The translations under genes and the position numbers were made by a program. 34,182 nt of DNA from Deltaproteobacteria bacterium (lineage in GTDB: Bacteria > Myxococcota > SpSt-1050), in NCBI GenBank assembly GCA_026416535.1, contig JAOAFA010000008.1, positions 1-34,182 of the forward strand. Direction: 5' to 3'. The notes beneath the pieces are model-generated. The model was not told where the DNA came from. It ran no database searches and saw only the letters and a list, made by a program, of their open reading frames with translations. This document shows positions 25,265-34,147 of this stretch, piece by piece (position 1 is the first letter of the stretch; each line of letters opens with the position of its first letter).

Positions 25265-25394
25265 ACCTTCAACTCCCAATTTTAATTTAACATATCAATT
25301 GAGTTTAATAATATCCGACATGTGGACGGACTCATTTTTCTTTGTATTAAAGAAAAAATTATGTTAGAGGGATGAGTTGGATACAGGTGGGTGT

Positions 25395-25892
25395 ATGAAA
25401 AAGATATCCCTCATCCTACTTTTTTTACTGCCTTCTATTGATTGTGTAAGACAAAGACCCGAACCAGAGGTGAATAAGATTGTTGGATGTGTAATTGATT
25501 GTCCCATAGGCTACGAATGTGATGAGAGAGAAAATAGATGTGTGCCTTTACCACACTCCTTTTCTTGTGTGGACTCTTGTCCTTCTGACAGATACTGTTC
25601 TGCATCGGGTGAGTGTAAACCTAATCCGGCATTTTGCCAGATGGGGCAGATACCTACGAAGTGCAATAGCAATGCGGATTGTTATGCAGGACAGAGTTGT
25701 GTAGATACATATTGCATTTATCCACTGTGCAAGTGCTCATCCAATTCAGAGTGTGATGCAATTAATCAGATATGTAGAGATGGGGTATGCGATTGCTTTG
25801 AATTGGGATGTAAGTCCAATACTGATTGTCCCGACGATCAGGTATGCGTTAAGAATTATCCGATCTGTGGTCAATGTGTACCGAGGTCTTAG
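25395..25892 (+). CDS. Cysteine-rich lipoprotein
   Basis: A 165-residue exported protein, signal peptide MKKISLILLFLLPSIDC with a loose lipobox. The mature part is a string of Cys-rich knots: CPIGYECDERENRCVP, CPSDRYCSASGEC, CNSNADCYAGQSC, CSSNSECDAINQICRDGVC, CKSNTDCPDDQVC. These resemble the units of the 747-residue lipoprotein at 30546. ATG 25395 is preferred over TTG 25377 because AGGTGG precedes it. Function unknown; a secreted disulfide-rich scaffold is likely. It ends 12 bases before rarA. Confidence 0.75.
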   Translation: MKKISLILLFLLPSIDCVRQRPEPEVNKIVGCVIDCPIGYECDERENRCVPLPHSFSCVDSCPSDRYCSASGECKPNPAFCQMGQIPTKCNSNADCYAGQSCVDTYCIYPLCKCSSNSECDAINQICRDGVCDCFELGCKSNTDCPDDQVCVKNYPICGQCVPRS

Positions 25893-25904
25893 TAATCTAA
25901 TACA

Positions 25905-27200
25905 ATGGATAAAAATAGAAAAGTGCCTCTGGCACAGAGAGTAAGACCTGAAGTTTTGAGCGACTTTGTGGGACAGCAACACCTATTAGGTGATAATGGA
26001 TTTTTAAAAAGGGCTATTGCTGCAAAGAATATTCCATCAATGATCTTGTGGGGACCTCCTGGCTCTGGTAAAACCACACTTGCGGGGATTATTGCAAGAG
26101 AGGTAGGATATGGATTTGAGAGTATATCTGCCGTCTTATTTGGTGTAAAGGAGATTAAGGGATTAGTTGAGAAAGCAATAGAGACAGAAAGGCTGTTTGG
26201 CAAAAAAACTATACTCTTTGTTGATGAGATACATCATTTTAATAAATCACAGCAGGATGCACTTTTACCTTACGTAGAGAGAGGGGATGTGATCTTAATT
26301 GGTGCGACTACTGAAAATCCCTCGTTTTCTATTAACTCGGCCTTACTCTCGAGATGTAGAGTTTTGGTATTGAATTCTTTGAGTGAGGATGATTTAAAGA
26401 AAATCATAAACAGGGTCATAGCTAACCAGAAGGACGTATTTGGCAGAATCATATTTGAAATAGATGATAAGATTGTATCAATGATTACAAGATATTCATT
26501 CGGAGATGCCAGGAGGGCATTAAATCTTCTTGAAGCTACTATCACTGTTGCATCCAGTGAAAACAGGACAGAGATAAAAGAAGAGGACTTTCAGAAGGCC
26601 CTTTTAGACAAGATACATCTATATGACAAGAAAGGGGATGAGCATTACAATGTTGTGAGTGCATTTATAAAGAGCATGAGAGGTTCGGATCCAGATGCAG
26701 CAGTCTACTATATGGTTAGGATGTTGGAATCAGGTGAAGACCCGCTGTTTATCATTAGACGCATGATCATATTTGCTGCCGAGGACATTGGAAATGCAGA
26801 CCCTCAGGCATTAGTCCTTGCCACATCTACTCTGATAGCGTTCCAACATATTGGAATGCCTGAAGGAGTCCTTCCAATGACAGAGTGTGCTATCTACCTC
26901 TCATGTGCACCCAAGAGCAATACCTCACTGACTTCATATGTAAAGGCTCGAAAAGACTTTCTCGAGCATGGTCCACTTGAGATCCCTCTGAAGCTTAGAA
27001 ACGCACCTACGGCCTTGATGAAAAGCTTAGGTTATTCGAGCGGGTATAAATATCCTCATAATTTTGATGGAAATTATATACCAAATGAGGTATATCTCCC
27101 TGATAAGCTTGCAAAAAGGCGATATTATGAGCCAACGGAAAATGGTTTTGAAAAGGTTATTAAAGAGAGATTATTGAGGATTAAAAAGAGAGATGATTAA
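25905..27200 (+). CDS. rarA: Replication-associated recombination protein A (MgsA/RarA)
   Basis: A 431-residue AAA+ ATPase acting at stalled replication forks. PLAQRVRPEVLSDFVGQQHLL is the usual N-terminus. Walker A is GPPGSGKT (50-57), Walker B LFVDEIHHFNKSQQDALL (104-121), sensor 1 GATTENPSFS, and the C-terminal oligomerisation region carries KSMRGSDPDAAVYYM and ASTLIAFQHIGMPEG. All catalytic landmarks are present and length matches the family. The ATG has no good Shine-Dalgarno. It overlaps the K+ channel gene by eight bases. Confidence 0.95.
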   Translation: MDKNRKVPLAQRVRPEVLSDFVGQQHLLGDNGFLKRAIAAKNIPSMILWGPPGSGKTTLAGIIAREVGYGFESISAVLFGVKEIKGLVEKAIETERLFGKKTILFVDEIHHFNKSQQDALLPYVERGDVILIGATTENPSFSINSALLSRCRVLVLNSLSEDDLKKIINRVIANQKDVFGRIIFEIDDKIVSMITRYSFGDARRALNLLEATITVASSENRTEIKEEDFQKALLDKIHLYDKKGDEHYNVVSAFIKSMRGSDPDAAVYYMVRMLESGEDPLFIIRRMIIFAAEDIGNADPQALVLATSTLIAFQHIGMPEGVLPMTECAIYLSCAPKSNTSLTSYVKARKDFLEHGPLEIPLKLRNAPTALMKSLGYSSGYKYPHNFDGNYIPNEVYLPDKLAKRRYYEPTENGFEKVIKERLLRIKKRDD

Positions 27201-28920
27201 TATCCTAAGCTTTCTAATATCTCCGTCGACAAGAATATTTCTTATTATAATTAGTATGGTATTGTTCCCGATTTTGCCATTAAATATACCTTTCTTCGTT
27301 GTTTTCTTGATGGGTATTTTCATTGTTACTGGTATCGCATTGGAGTTAATTAGAGAGTTTGGGCTTATCGAACAGTCTAAAAAATTTACTGTTTTCAGGA
27401 TAGTTGTTCTGGTGTTTTCATCTATTTTTCTTTTTCAGGCGTTTACACTGTTTTTGAAGATAAATCTCTCGCCACTTGAACCACAACTTTTTCAATCGGC
27501 AATAAGGACTTACCTGACCTACTTTTATCTTCTAATAACTTTTATCTCACTTACCCAAAGTTCGCAGTTGATAAAGATATTTAATGTCATAAAGAGCTCG
27601 CCAGCCCTTGCTACTGTTGTAAGTTTTTCGACGGTGATAATTATAGGTGCGATGCTCCTGACTCTCCCAATTTCAATTGTAGCCATTGAGAAGATGTCGT
27701 TTATTGATTCCTTATTCATCTCAGCCTCTGCTACCTGTGTAACAGGGCTTAGTACGGTGGATATTGGCTCATATTACACCCGCTTTGGGCAGCTCATTAT
27801 ATTATTATTGATTCAAATTGGTGGTATTGGGATAATAACATTGGCACTTTCTCTACCAATAATTATCGGGTCACAGACAACGTTTACACAGACGATGACA
27901 ATAAGAGATCTCACAGGGGTAAGGACAATAAGAGAGGTATTGGGTGTTGCAAAGGCTGTTGTAGTCTCTACGTTTATCATAGAGGCCATCGGTGCACTCA
28001 TCTTATTCTTTGCGGATGACAGTATAGAGAGCCTATCCCTAAGAATATTCTCTGCCGTTTTTCATTCAATATCCGCATTTTGTAATGCTGGATTTTCGAT
28101 CTTCCCAAATAATCTCGAGGGTTATGCTGAAAACTATGTTTATATAACGACGGTGATGTTTCTGGTTGTTCTTGGTGGTCTAGGTTTCCCCGTGACAAAT
28201 AATCTCTTTCACTTCCTCAGAGAGAGGTTGATCTTGAGAAGAAAATACAACTTTTCATTTCACACAAAGATAGTATTGACAACTTCAGCAATGCTCATCA
28301 TTGGAGGGAGTGTTTTATTTTCTCTCCTTGAATGGAACAACTCTCTGGCTTCTTACGATTTTGGTACAAAATTGATTAATTCAGTATTCATGTCCATAAC
28401 ACCACGAACCGCTGGCTTTAATACAGTTCAGCTTACAGGGATCAATTATTCTACCACTTTAATTATAATGGTCCTAATGTTTATCGGTGCATCTCCATCT
28501 TCTACTGGTGGAGGGATAAAGACCACAACTTTTGCTACAATGTTATATTCCCTTAGAGCACTTATACGAAATAAGGAGTATGTAGAGGCTTTTAGGAGGA
28601 CAATACCGATAAACTCCATTTATAAGGCGTTAAATGTCGCCTTTATTTCATTTATTATTGTATTCGTATCTACTTTTTTTTTGAGCCTTACGGAGAGAGA
28701 CAAGGACTTTATTGAGATTATTTTCGAAGTCTTTTCCGCATTTGGGACCGTAGGGCTAAGCCTTGGTATAACCCCACAGTTGTCTTTTACTGGTAAAATA
28801 ATAATAATATTCACGATGTTGGTAGGCAGGATAGGGCCACTTACAGTAGCCATAGTCTTCTCAAAGAAAAAATACTCAGGCTCATATAAATACCCCGAAG
28901 ACCATATCATCATAGGATGA
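27193..28920 (+). CDS. TrkH/KtrB-type potassium channel subunit
   Basis: A 575-residue inner-membrane potassium transporter. The four selectivity-filter segments are visible: TCVTGL (181-186), CNAGFS (297-302), RTAGFNT (405-411) and GTVGLS (518-523), with the gating-type SPSSTGGGIKT (434-444). The first filter starts at 181, whereas in ordinary KtrB/TrkH it lies much nearer the N-terminus, so there is an extension of roughly 110 residues with three or four extra hydrophobic helices. It pairs with the RCK gene downstream and overlaps rarA. Confidence 0.9.
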   Translation: MINILSFLISPSTRIFLIIISMVLFPILPLNIPFFVVFLMGIFIVTGIALELIREFGLIEQSKKFTVFRIVVLVFSSIFLFQAFTLFLKINLSPLEPQLFQSAIRTYLTYFYLLITFISLTQSSQLIKIFNVIKSSPALATVVSFSTVIIIGAMLLTLPISIVAIEKMSFIDSLFISASATCVTGLSTVDIGSYYTRFGQLIILLLIQIGGIGIITLALSLPIIIGSQTTFTQTMTIRDLTGVRTIREVLGVAKAVVVSTFIIEAIGALILFFADDSIESLSLRIFSAVFHSISAFCNAGFSIFPNNLEGYAENYVYITTVMFLVVLGGLGFPVTNNLFHFLRERLILRRKYNFSFHTKIVLTTSAMLIIGGSVLFSLLEWNNSLASYDFGTKLINSVFMSITPRTAGFNTVQLTGINYSTTLIIMVLMFIGASPSSTGGGIKTTTFATMLYSLRALIRNKEYVEAFRRTIPINSIYKALNVAFISFIIVFVSTFFLSLTERDKDFIEIIFEVFSAFGTVGLSLGITPQLSFTGKIIIIFTMLVGRIGPLTVAIVFSKKKYSGSYKYPEDHIIIG

Positions 28921-28934
28921 GATAGGAGGAGGTT

Positions 28935-29636
28935 ATGAGAAAGATCCTCGTAATCGGACTTGGTAAGTTTGGTAGAGAATTAATAGATTCGCTATCAAAA
29001 GCAGAGACAGAGATTATAGCTGTTGACCAGAATCTCTCCTTAGTCAATGAGGTAAAAGACGTAGTCAGCTATTCAGCTCAGCTAGACTCGACTGACATAG
29101 CTGCCCTTCGGGAGATTGGGGCTGAGACAGTCGATATCGCTATTGTAACGATAGGTGAAAACTTTGAGTCCTGTATATTAACTGTGGCAGTGCTAAGGGA
29201 GCTAGGTGTTAAGTCCATTATTGTGCGAGCAAAAAACGACAGAGAGGCGAGGATTCTCTCAATAGTAGGAGCTACTCAGGTAATAGAGGTTGAAAAAGAG
29301 GTGGCAAGAAGGTTAGCCAGAACATTGTTTGCACCATCTATAAAAGACTATATTGCCCTTGCCGAGGGTTATTCTATTCTTCAGTGGGAGGTATCTGAAA
29401 AATTTATAGGGAAGTCACTTGCTAATTGTAGATTTAGAGCGGATTATGGAGTAAATGTTGTGGGTATAAGGAGGAACGTCCCACAGGATATCGGAGCGGA
29501 AAAGTCAGATACAACATTTGAACTCGTCCCTGACGCATCATATGTCTTTGAAAAGGGAGATATTCTCCTCATTGTAGGTCGTGAAGAAAATCTGACCAAA
29601 TTGACAGGTATAGACCTATCTCAGATGAGAGAATAA
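28935..29636 (+). CDS. Potassium channel regulatory subunit, RCK/TrkA_N (KtrA type)
   Basis: A 233-residue cytoplasmic gating protein for the upstream channel. It has a Rossmann nucleotide-binding domain with GLGKFG (8-13) and an acidic residue after strand 2 (AVDQN), followed by the TVGENFESC-type segment (here IGENFESC), then an RCK_C domain from about 140 to 228. It binds nucleotides that open or close the channel in KtrAB systems. GGAGGAGG ends four bases before the ATG. It starts 14 bases after the channel stop and ends one base from a convergent gene. Confidence 0.9.
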   Translation: MRKILVIGLGKFGRELIDSLSKAETEIIAVDQNLSLVNEVKDVVSYSAQLDSTDIAALREIGAETVDIAIVTIGENFESCILTVAVLRELGVKSIIVRAKNDREARILSIVGATQVIEVEKEVARRLARTLFAPSIKDYIALAEGYSILQWEVSEKFIGKSLANCRFRADYGVNVVGIRRNVPQDIGAEKSDTTFELVPDASYVFEKGDILLIVGREENLTKLTGIDLSQMRE

Positions 29637-29637
29637 C

Positions 29638-30189
29638 TCAATCAAACCGATCTCTCACATTTACAATTATATTTTGAGTAGGGTTCAAAAATTGTTTAAT
29701 CTCATTAAGTTCTGTGTCAATTGTTGTCGCGATCTTATCTAATTCTTTCTCGAGAGGCAAAACTTCACTCTTTTCCTTTTCACAAAAGATGCGTGATATC
29801 TCCAGTTGCTCTTTTAGTTGACTAATTAAAATCCCGATGGAGGGTATTTTCATACTTTCAAGTCTTTCGATGTTATTTTCTAAAAATTTCACTATATTGT
29901 TTAGGTTTTTAGGTACATTGGTAAGAACTCGGTAAATATTTCCACCTTTTCTTAGTATCTCGATTTCTATTTTCGATATTGATGAGTCTAATATCTTCCT
30001 GATTTTGTTGATCTCAACTTTGTATCTTTTTTTAACATTTAATAATTCCTTTCGTTTTCTGCAATATTCACTTCTCATAATTGATAATCTTTTTATTTTA
30101 TCTGATAAAAGGGTGCTTTTTAGGCTCTTGTTTACTATTCTGGCCTCTTTCAATATCTCTCTAATTCTGTTTTTGTCTATTCGCTTCAT
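29638..30189 (-). CDS. Hypothetical coiled-coil protein
   Basis: A 183-residue highly charged protein rich in Lys, Glu, Ile and Leu with no signal peptide or membrane segment. Almost the whole length is predicted helical; heptad-like stretches occur at about 30-75 and 100-165. The ATG has no strong Shine-Dalgarno, but it follows the zinc-ribbon gene by 30 bases and is convergent with the RCK gene by one base. No family recognised. Confidence 0.6.
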   Translation of the reverse strand: MKRIDKNRIREILKEARIVNKSLKSTLLSDKIKRLSIMRSEYCRKRKELLNVKKRYKVEINKIRKILDSSISKIEIEILRKGGNIYRVLTNVPKNLNNIVKFLENNIERLESMKIPSIGILISQLKEQLEISRIFCEKEKSEVLPLEKELDKIATTIDTELNEIKQFLNPTQNIIVNVRDRFD

Positions 30190-30219
30190 TGAAATGCCAA
30201 AATGACGTCATACCTCACT

Positions 30220-30534
30220 TCACCATCTGAAACTATCCTTGGTATTACTCTCACAATTAATCGGTATTTGTGGACATTCAGGTTTATTGCGACTCTGTTG
30301 CCACAGGGTAATAAGGACACCAAGTAAAAACCCGAGGATAAAAAACAAAAAGATCTGTCTTAGTGATATTCTCTTTAACTGACTTCCTGTCTGTTGATGA
30401 AGCCATCCTCTCCAGCCACAATTATGACACCTATATAGCCTATAAGATGAGAATAATTTAATTACCTTTTCCCACAGATAGATGCTATGTGACCTGTGAA
30501 CCTTCTCTGAATTTCCACATGAAGGACATCTCAT
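30220..30534 (-). CDS. Zinc-ribbon membrane protein
   Basis: A 104-residue protein. MRCPSCGNSEKVHRSHS and YRCHNCGWRGWLHQQ form a C4 zinc ribbon (about 1-45), followed by one hydrophobic helix (IFLFFILGFLLGVLITLW, about 61-78) and a short tail with two cysteines. The ribbon would lie in the cytoplasm if the N-terminus is inside. This layout recurs as an uncharacterised family in Myxococcota-like genomes. It lies 11 bases after the Cys-rich lipoprotein gene and is likely co-transcribed with it and the coiled-coil gene. Confidence 0.65.
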   Translation of the reverse strand: MRCPSCGNSEKVHRSHSIYLWEKVIKLFSSYRLYRCHNCGWRGWLHQQTGSQLKRISLRQIFLFFILGFLLGVLITLWQQSRNKPECPQIPINCESNTKDSFRW

Positions 30535-30545
30535 AAATAGAATTT

Positions 30546-32789
30546 CTATTTATATATGCACATTGAATTACTACACTTCATATCTTCTCTACCACAATCT
30601 GCGCTTGTGGTACACTTTCTATAGCAGTGTTTGTCTCCATCTTTATTGCATACGGCATAAGAGGCACCACATTGGGCGTCACCTGAACATGGCTGATTGT
30701 GATCATTTGAGCACATCCCAATCTTATCAGGATATGGTTTATAGCATTTTAAAGGACTTACACAGTCATCATCGCTGGTACATTCAGCACCGATATTTAG
30801 TCCACTTGAGCAATAATAATATCCCTTTGAAGATAGACAGAAATAAAACCTTCTTCCGCAGTCCCTATCGAGTTTGCAAATCCTCTTACACCATTCTCCG
30901 ACGCATACTGAGCCGTCAGGACAATTTCCATCTTTACATGAGACTGTACAGTAGCCATTGGTCTGCTTTGTGTCACAGATAGTATCAGATGAGCAATCAC
31001 TATCTGAAGAACACTCAGCTCCAATATTCTTCCCACCCACACATACATATTCATTATCTTCTTTTCTACAGGTATAATCACTTATTAGACAGTGATTGTC
31101 TTGAGAACATAGTCTCATACACATCTTTTTTGAAGGTATACACTTAGAGTCGGGTGGACAAGGCTCATTAACCTCCTGGCAGTCCATGGTACAATATCCA
31201 AATTCAAACTCTTTATCCTTAACACATTTTAACCCTTCGCCACAGTCAATAACGTTCTTATCCTCATGATCTGAACAGGGATATCCGACATTAAAGCCTG
31301 TTGAACAATACTTTTCAGAACCATTATTAAAACAGATATATCCCTCTCTTTTACAATCCTTATCGCTGTCGCAGGCTCTCATACAAAGGTCTATGTTACC
31401 CAAGACACTGTTATTACCACACTCACTTACCACAGATGCCCTCTTAGTACAATACCCGTCTGGGAAGGCGTATCCGGTGTAGCAGGAGAGTCCTTCAGAA
31501 CAATCGTCATCGGTTTTACATGCGGCCCCAATGTTCTTTGTATATTTGCAGATACCTTTTTTTGTAATTTCATTCTCAAAGCATAGATATTCTTTCCGTC
31601 CACAATCTGAGTCTGTCTTGCATGTTCTCTGACATTTTCCATTTATACACGCCCTCTCAATTCCTACCTCTAATGGGCAGTCTTCGTCTTTCGAACAATC
31701 CTTGGTGCAAAACCCACCTACGAATTCTGTGTTGTCTGATACACATTTTAGCCCATCCGTGCAGTCTTCGTTCTTTGTGCAAGCCGCTCCTATATTAGAC
31801 ACGGAGTTGCAAAAATATTTTACTTTATTTTGATTGCCCTCTGTGTATTCATAGCCACGACATGCGTATTTTGTCTTGGCACAGTGATTATCATTCTCAC
31901 ATCCTCTGAAACAGTATCCGTCTATGCATCTTGCTGTCTTTAGGCAATTCTGATCATCGGCCTTGCAATCAAATATGTGAGGACAATCCTTATCTGTTGT
32001 ACATTCCTTTGAACAGATTGATTCCGCAAAGTCACCACCTTTAATAGCTCTGTTTTTAACTATCTCCGATTTACCTATACACCTAAGACCTTTTGAGCAA
32101 TCCTCATCTCTCTGGCAGGTTGCCCCTAGGTTATCGACCCCAGAACATACAGTTGTGTATACCTCGCCAGCCTCTGCAGAATTTGCTAAGACAAGCCTAC
32201 ATGCATACTTTTCAGACGTTCTACATTCTGAATCACTTAGACAGTGTTTAGCACAGCTACTCTTACCATCATCTTTCCCTTCAAAATTCACACAGAGACC
32301 ACCTGAAGAGAGTGGGCAGTCTGATCCTTCTTCGCATCTCATAGAACAATACCCATTTTTGAACTTGTCATTATATACTAGACAATGTTTTGTTGGACAT
32401 TCGGAATCACTAGAGCATGCCTTCCCTACCTCAAGATCTGGAATACAGTATTTACCATTTAAACAAGTATAACCTTCATCTTTTCTGAGCTCACAGTTTT
32501 TACAATCTGCTATGCATACATTTCCAATACACTTACTCCCTTCTACGCAATCTTTATCATTTAAACAATACCTCGAACAGTATCCCCCAGGGAATAAGTT
32601 CACCACATTTTCGTCTTTATTTGAGGTGTATATGCAAACAAGCTTATCAGCACAATCAGAGCTACTCTTGCACGGTGAACCTACTGGCAGACCTTCAACA
32701 TTCTTTTCGGTTCCTTTACATGAAGTTATAAACAACACAAGTAAAAGTAAGGGTAAGGAGGTATAAGAAGATTTAAATACTTTCATCAT
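30546..32789 (-). CDS. Large lipoprotein with eight 12-cysteine repeats
   Basis: A 747-residue exported lipoprotein; signal peptide ends in FITSC (lipobox). Most of the chain is a tandem of about eight units of roughly 85 residues. Their consensus is GAxC...DCS.GL.C (with GYCT.C), then D.DCP....C..G.C.R.C, then .SDCGR..Y.C......C. Each unit has about 12 cysteines, so the protein carries roughly one cysteine every seven residues. Unit starts can be seen at VGSPC, VGKAC, LGATC, IGAAC (twice), VGYPC and IGAEC (twice), with a partial last unit. The extreme disulfide content indicates an oxidising exported compartment. GGAGG precedes the ATG by four bases. Function unknown; a stiff surface rod is plausible. 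Confidence 0.8.
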   Translation of the reverse strand: MMKVFKSSYTSLPLLLLVLFITSCKGTEKNVEGLPVGSPCKSSSDCADKLVCIYTSNKDENVVNLFPGGYCSRYCLNDKDCVEGSKCIGNVCIADCKNCELRKDEGYTCLNGKYCIPDLEVGKACSSDSECPTKHCLVYNDKFKNGYCSMRCEEGSDCPLSSGGLCVNFEGKDDGKSSCAKHCLSDSECRTSEKYACRLVLANSAEAGEVYTTVCSGVDNLGATCQRDEDCSKGLRCIGKSEIVKNRAIKGGDFAESICSKECTTDKDCPHIFDCKADDQNCLKTARCIDGYCFRGCENDNHCAKTKYACRGYEYTEGNQNKVKYFCNSVSNIGAACTKNEDCTDGLKCVSDNTEFVGGFCTKDCSKDEDCPLEVGIERACINGKCQRTCKTDSDCGRKEYLCFENEITKKGICKYTKNIGAACKTDDDCSEGLSCYTGYAFPDGYCTKRASVVSECGNNSVLGNIDLCMRACDSDKDCKREGYICFNNGSEKYCSTGFNVGYPCSDHEDKNVIDCGEGLKCVKDKEFEFGYCTMDCQEVNEPCPPDSKCIPSKKMCMRLCSQDNHCLISDYTCRKEDNEYVCVGGKNIGAECSSDSDCSSDTICDTKQTNGYCTVSCKDGNCPDGSVCVGEWCKRICKLDRDCGRRFYFCLSSKGYYYCSSGLNIGAECTSDDDCVSPLKCYKPYPDKIGMCSNDHNQPCSGDAQCGASYAVCNKDGDKHCYRKCTTSADCGREDMKCSNSMCIYK

Positions 32790-32828
32790 TAGGCCTCCAG
32801 AAAGAAGGATTTACAGTCAAGTTAGACC

Positions 32829-32837
32829 TTTATAGCA
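32829..32837 (-). promoter_or_regulatory. Extended -10 element for the 12-Cys repeat lipoprotein gene
   Basis: Minus strand TGCTATAAA fits the TGnTATAAT form. The -35 region is weak. Expected start near 32822 gives a leader of about 33 bases before the ATG at 32789. Confidence 0.3.
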
Positions 32838-32964
32838 TAAAATAACCAAAAGTAAAATCCAAATAAGCACCTTTCTACGTTAAGTTGATTTTCTCGTATC
32901 ATTCTGAATACTCAAAATAAGAAATGAAATAAGAAACCTTGGGAACTTTACTTTACTCGTGGAT

Positions 32965-33034
32965 ATTGTAAAGAAGTGTGGGTGTATTTATCCTTTAACT
33001 TTACTTGATAGAAGATTAAAAAATTCTTTACAAT
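32965..33034. repeat. 11-bp inverted repeat with 48-base spacer
   Basis: ATTGTAAAGAA at 32965-32975 is the exact complement of TTCTTTACAAT at 33024-33034. AT-rich sequence makes a chance match possible. It could be a regulator site in the divergent region. Confidence 0.3.
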
Positions 33035-33225
33035 CTCAAAACCGGATTAAAGTAACTTCCAAAGAAGAAATAAATTCTGTAGTTTATTGTCTGTAGTAGG
33101 CAGTTTGTTACTTCTCTTTCGTCGTCTATAGAATTAAAGGGGGATTTAATTAGAAATGAGTAAATTTTTTCCATGTACGTAGAAGTACTTAAAAGATTTT
33201 TTGATAGGGATTAGCAAAATATTTA

Positions 33226-33253
33226 TTGACAAATCTCAAAATTTATTTAGATA
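33226..33253 (+). promoter_or_regulatory. Promoter of the arginine decarboxylase gene
   Basis: TTGACA at 33226-33231 and TAGATA at 33248-33253 are separated by 16 bases. Expected start near 33260, about 29 bases before the TTG at 33289, with GGAAGGAGGG at 33273-33282 as the ribosome site. Confidence 0.5.
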
Positions 33254-33288
33254 AATTGTACTAGGCTCTTCTGGAAGGAGGGTAAAAG

Positions 33289-33927
33289 TTGAACTTTGTG
33301 CCCAATCGTGTATTCTTTACAAGAGGTGTAGGTAGACACAAGGAAAAACTTCAATCCTTTGAAATGGCGCTTAGAGATGCAGGGATTGAGAAGTGCAATC
33401 TTGTGCGTGTCTCTTCTATCTTTCCACCGAACTGCAAGATTATTCCTCGCTCAAGAGGGATTGCTGCTTTAAAACCAGGCCAAATTACCTATGTTGTGCT
33501 TGCGCAAAATTCCACAAATGAACCTAATAGGCTGATATGTGCCTCTATTGGCCTGGCAGTTCCTGCTCAAGGCGACCACTATGGTTATATCTCAGAACAT
33601 CATGGATATGGTGAGACAGAGAAGAAATCGGGTGACTACTCAGAGGATCTCGCTGCTACCATGCTGGCGAGCACATTAGGTATCCAGTTTGACCCCAATA
33701 CTGCATACGATGAGAGGAAAGAGATATACCGAATGAGTGGTAAGATCATTAAAACAAGGAATATAACTCAATCTGCAGAGGGAGACAAAAATGGGCTTTG
33801 GACGACTGTTGTGGCTGGTGCGGTGTTTGTCTTCATAGATGAAGAAGTAAAAAAGGAGCTTAAAAGTAAGATCCAAAGGAAGAAGATAGTAGAGCCAAAA
33901 ATAATCGCCATAACAGAGGAAAAATAA
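33289..33927 (+). CDS. pdaD: Pyruvoyl-dependent arginine decarboxylase
   Basis: A 212-residue enzyme that converts arginine to agmatine, first step of polyamine synthesis. It is made as a proenzyme and cuts itself between two serines, the second becoming the pyruvoyl group. The site is RVSSIFPP (Ser42-Ser43). [22 protein letters not shown] around 100-120 holds the acidic and basic active-site residues of the family, including Glu109. It is somewhat longer than the 160-180 of most archaeal and bacterial relatives, having a charged C-terminal tail. The TTG start is chosen because it follows GGAAGGAGGG by six bases. The agmatinase gene begins 15 bases after its stop. Confidence 0.9.
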   Translation: MNFVPNRVFFTRGVGRHKEKLQSFEMALRDAGIEKCNLVRVSSIFPPNCKIIPRSRGIAALKPGQITYVVLAQNSTNEPNRLICASIGLAVPAQGDHYGYISEHHGYGETEKKSGDYSEDLAATMLASTLGIQFDPNTAYDERKEIYRMSGKIIKTRNITQSAEGDKNGLWTTVVAGAVFVFIDEEVKKELKSKIQRKKIVEPKIIAITEEK

Positions 33928-33942
33928 TTTGCAAATCGACTA

Positions 33943-34147
33943 ATGTTTATTCCCTATAATTTTGGTGGATTTGAAAAGAGATATACTGAGTACGGGAAAA
34001 GCAAGGTTGTTGTCTTTCCTGTTCCTTATGATTCAACTCTTTCATATAGGACAGGCTCAAGAAATGGGCCATCCGCTATAATATCGGCTTCGAAGGCTCT
34101 TGAATTTTACGACATAGAACTCTCTACATCCCCATTCAGAGTAGGCA
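33943..34147 (+). CDS. speB: Agmatinase, N-terminal fragment cut by contig end
   Basis: The first 68 codons of an agmatinase (ureohydrolase family), which would convert agmatine to putrescine and urea. The N-terminus MFIPYNFGGFEKRYTEYGKS leads to VFPVPYDSTLSYRTGSRNGP then SAIISASKALEFYDIE, the standard substrate-loop start of the family. The metal-binding histidines and aspartates lie further on and are missing. From 34148 the sequence is adapter, so the frame must be ended at 34147. Its place behind the decarboxylase supports the arginine-agmatine-putrescine route. Confidence 0.85.

Larger units (their letters stand above)
32790..33288. other. AT-rich divergent intergenic region
   Basis: About 500 bases without a gene between the minus-strand Cys-rich lipoprotein and the plus-strand arginine decarboxylase. 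It holds an extended -10 candidate for the former (32829-32837), a promoter for the latter (33226-33253), a 10-base direct repeat AACTTTACTT (32944-32953 and 32997-33006) and an 11-base inverted repeat (32965-32975 and 33024-33034). Confidence 0.6.

Noticed and set aside
30190-30219. 16-codon frame beginning at an ATG after GAGGT between the zinc-ribbon and coiled-coil genes
   Set aside because: Too short and without conserved features; its ribosome site may be chance in the short gap.
30546-32789. Cys-rich lipoprotein as metallothionein or CRISPR-like repeat DNA
   Set aside because: The repeats are protein-level units of about 85 residues with disulfide-type spacing; the DNA repeats are diverged and not of CRISPR size.
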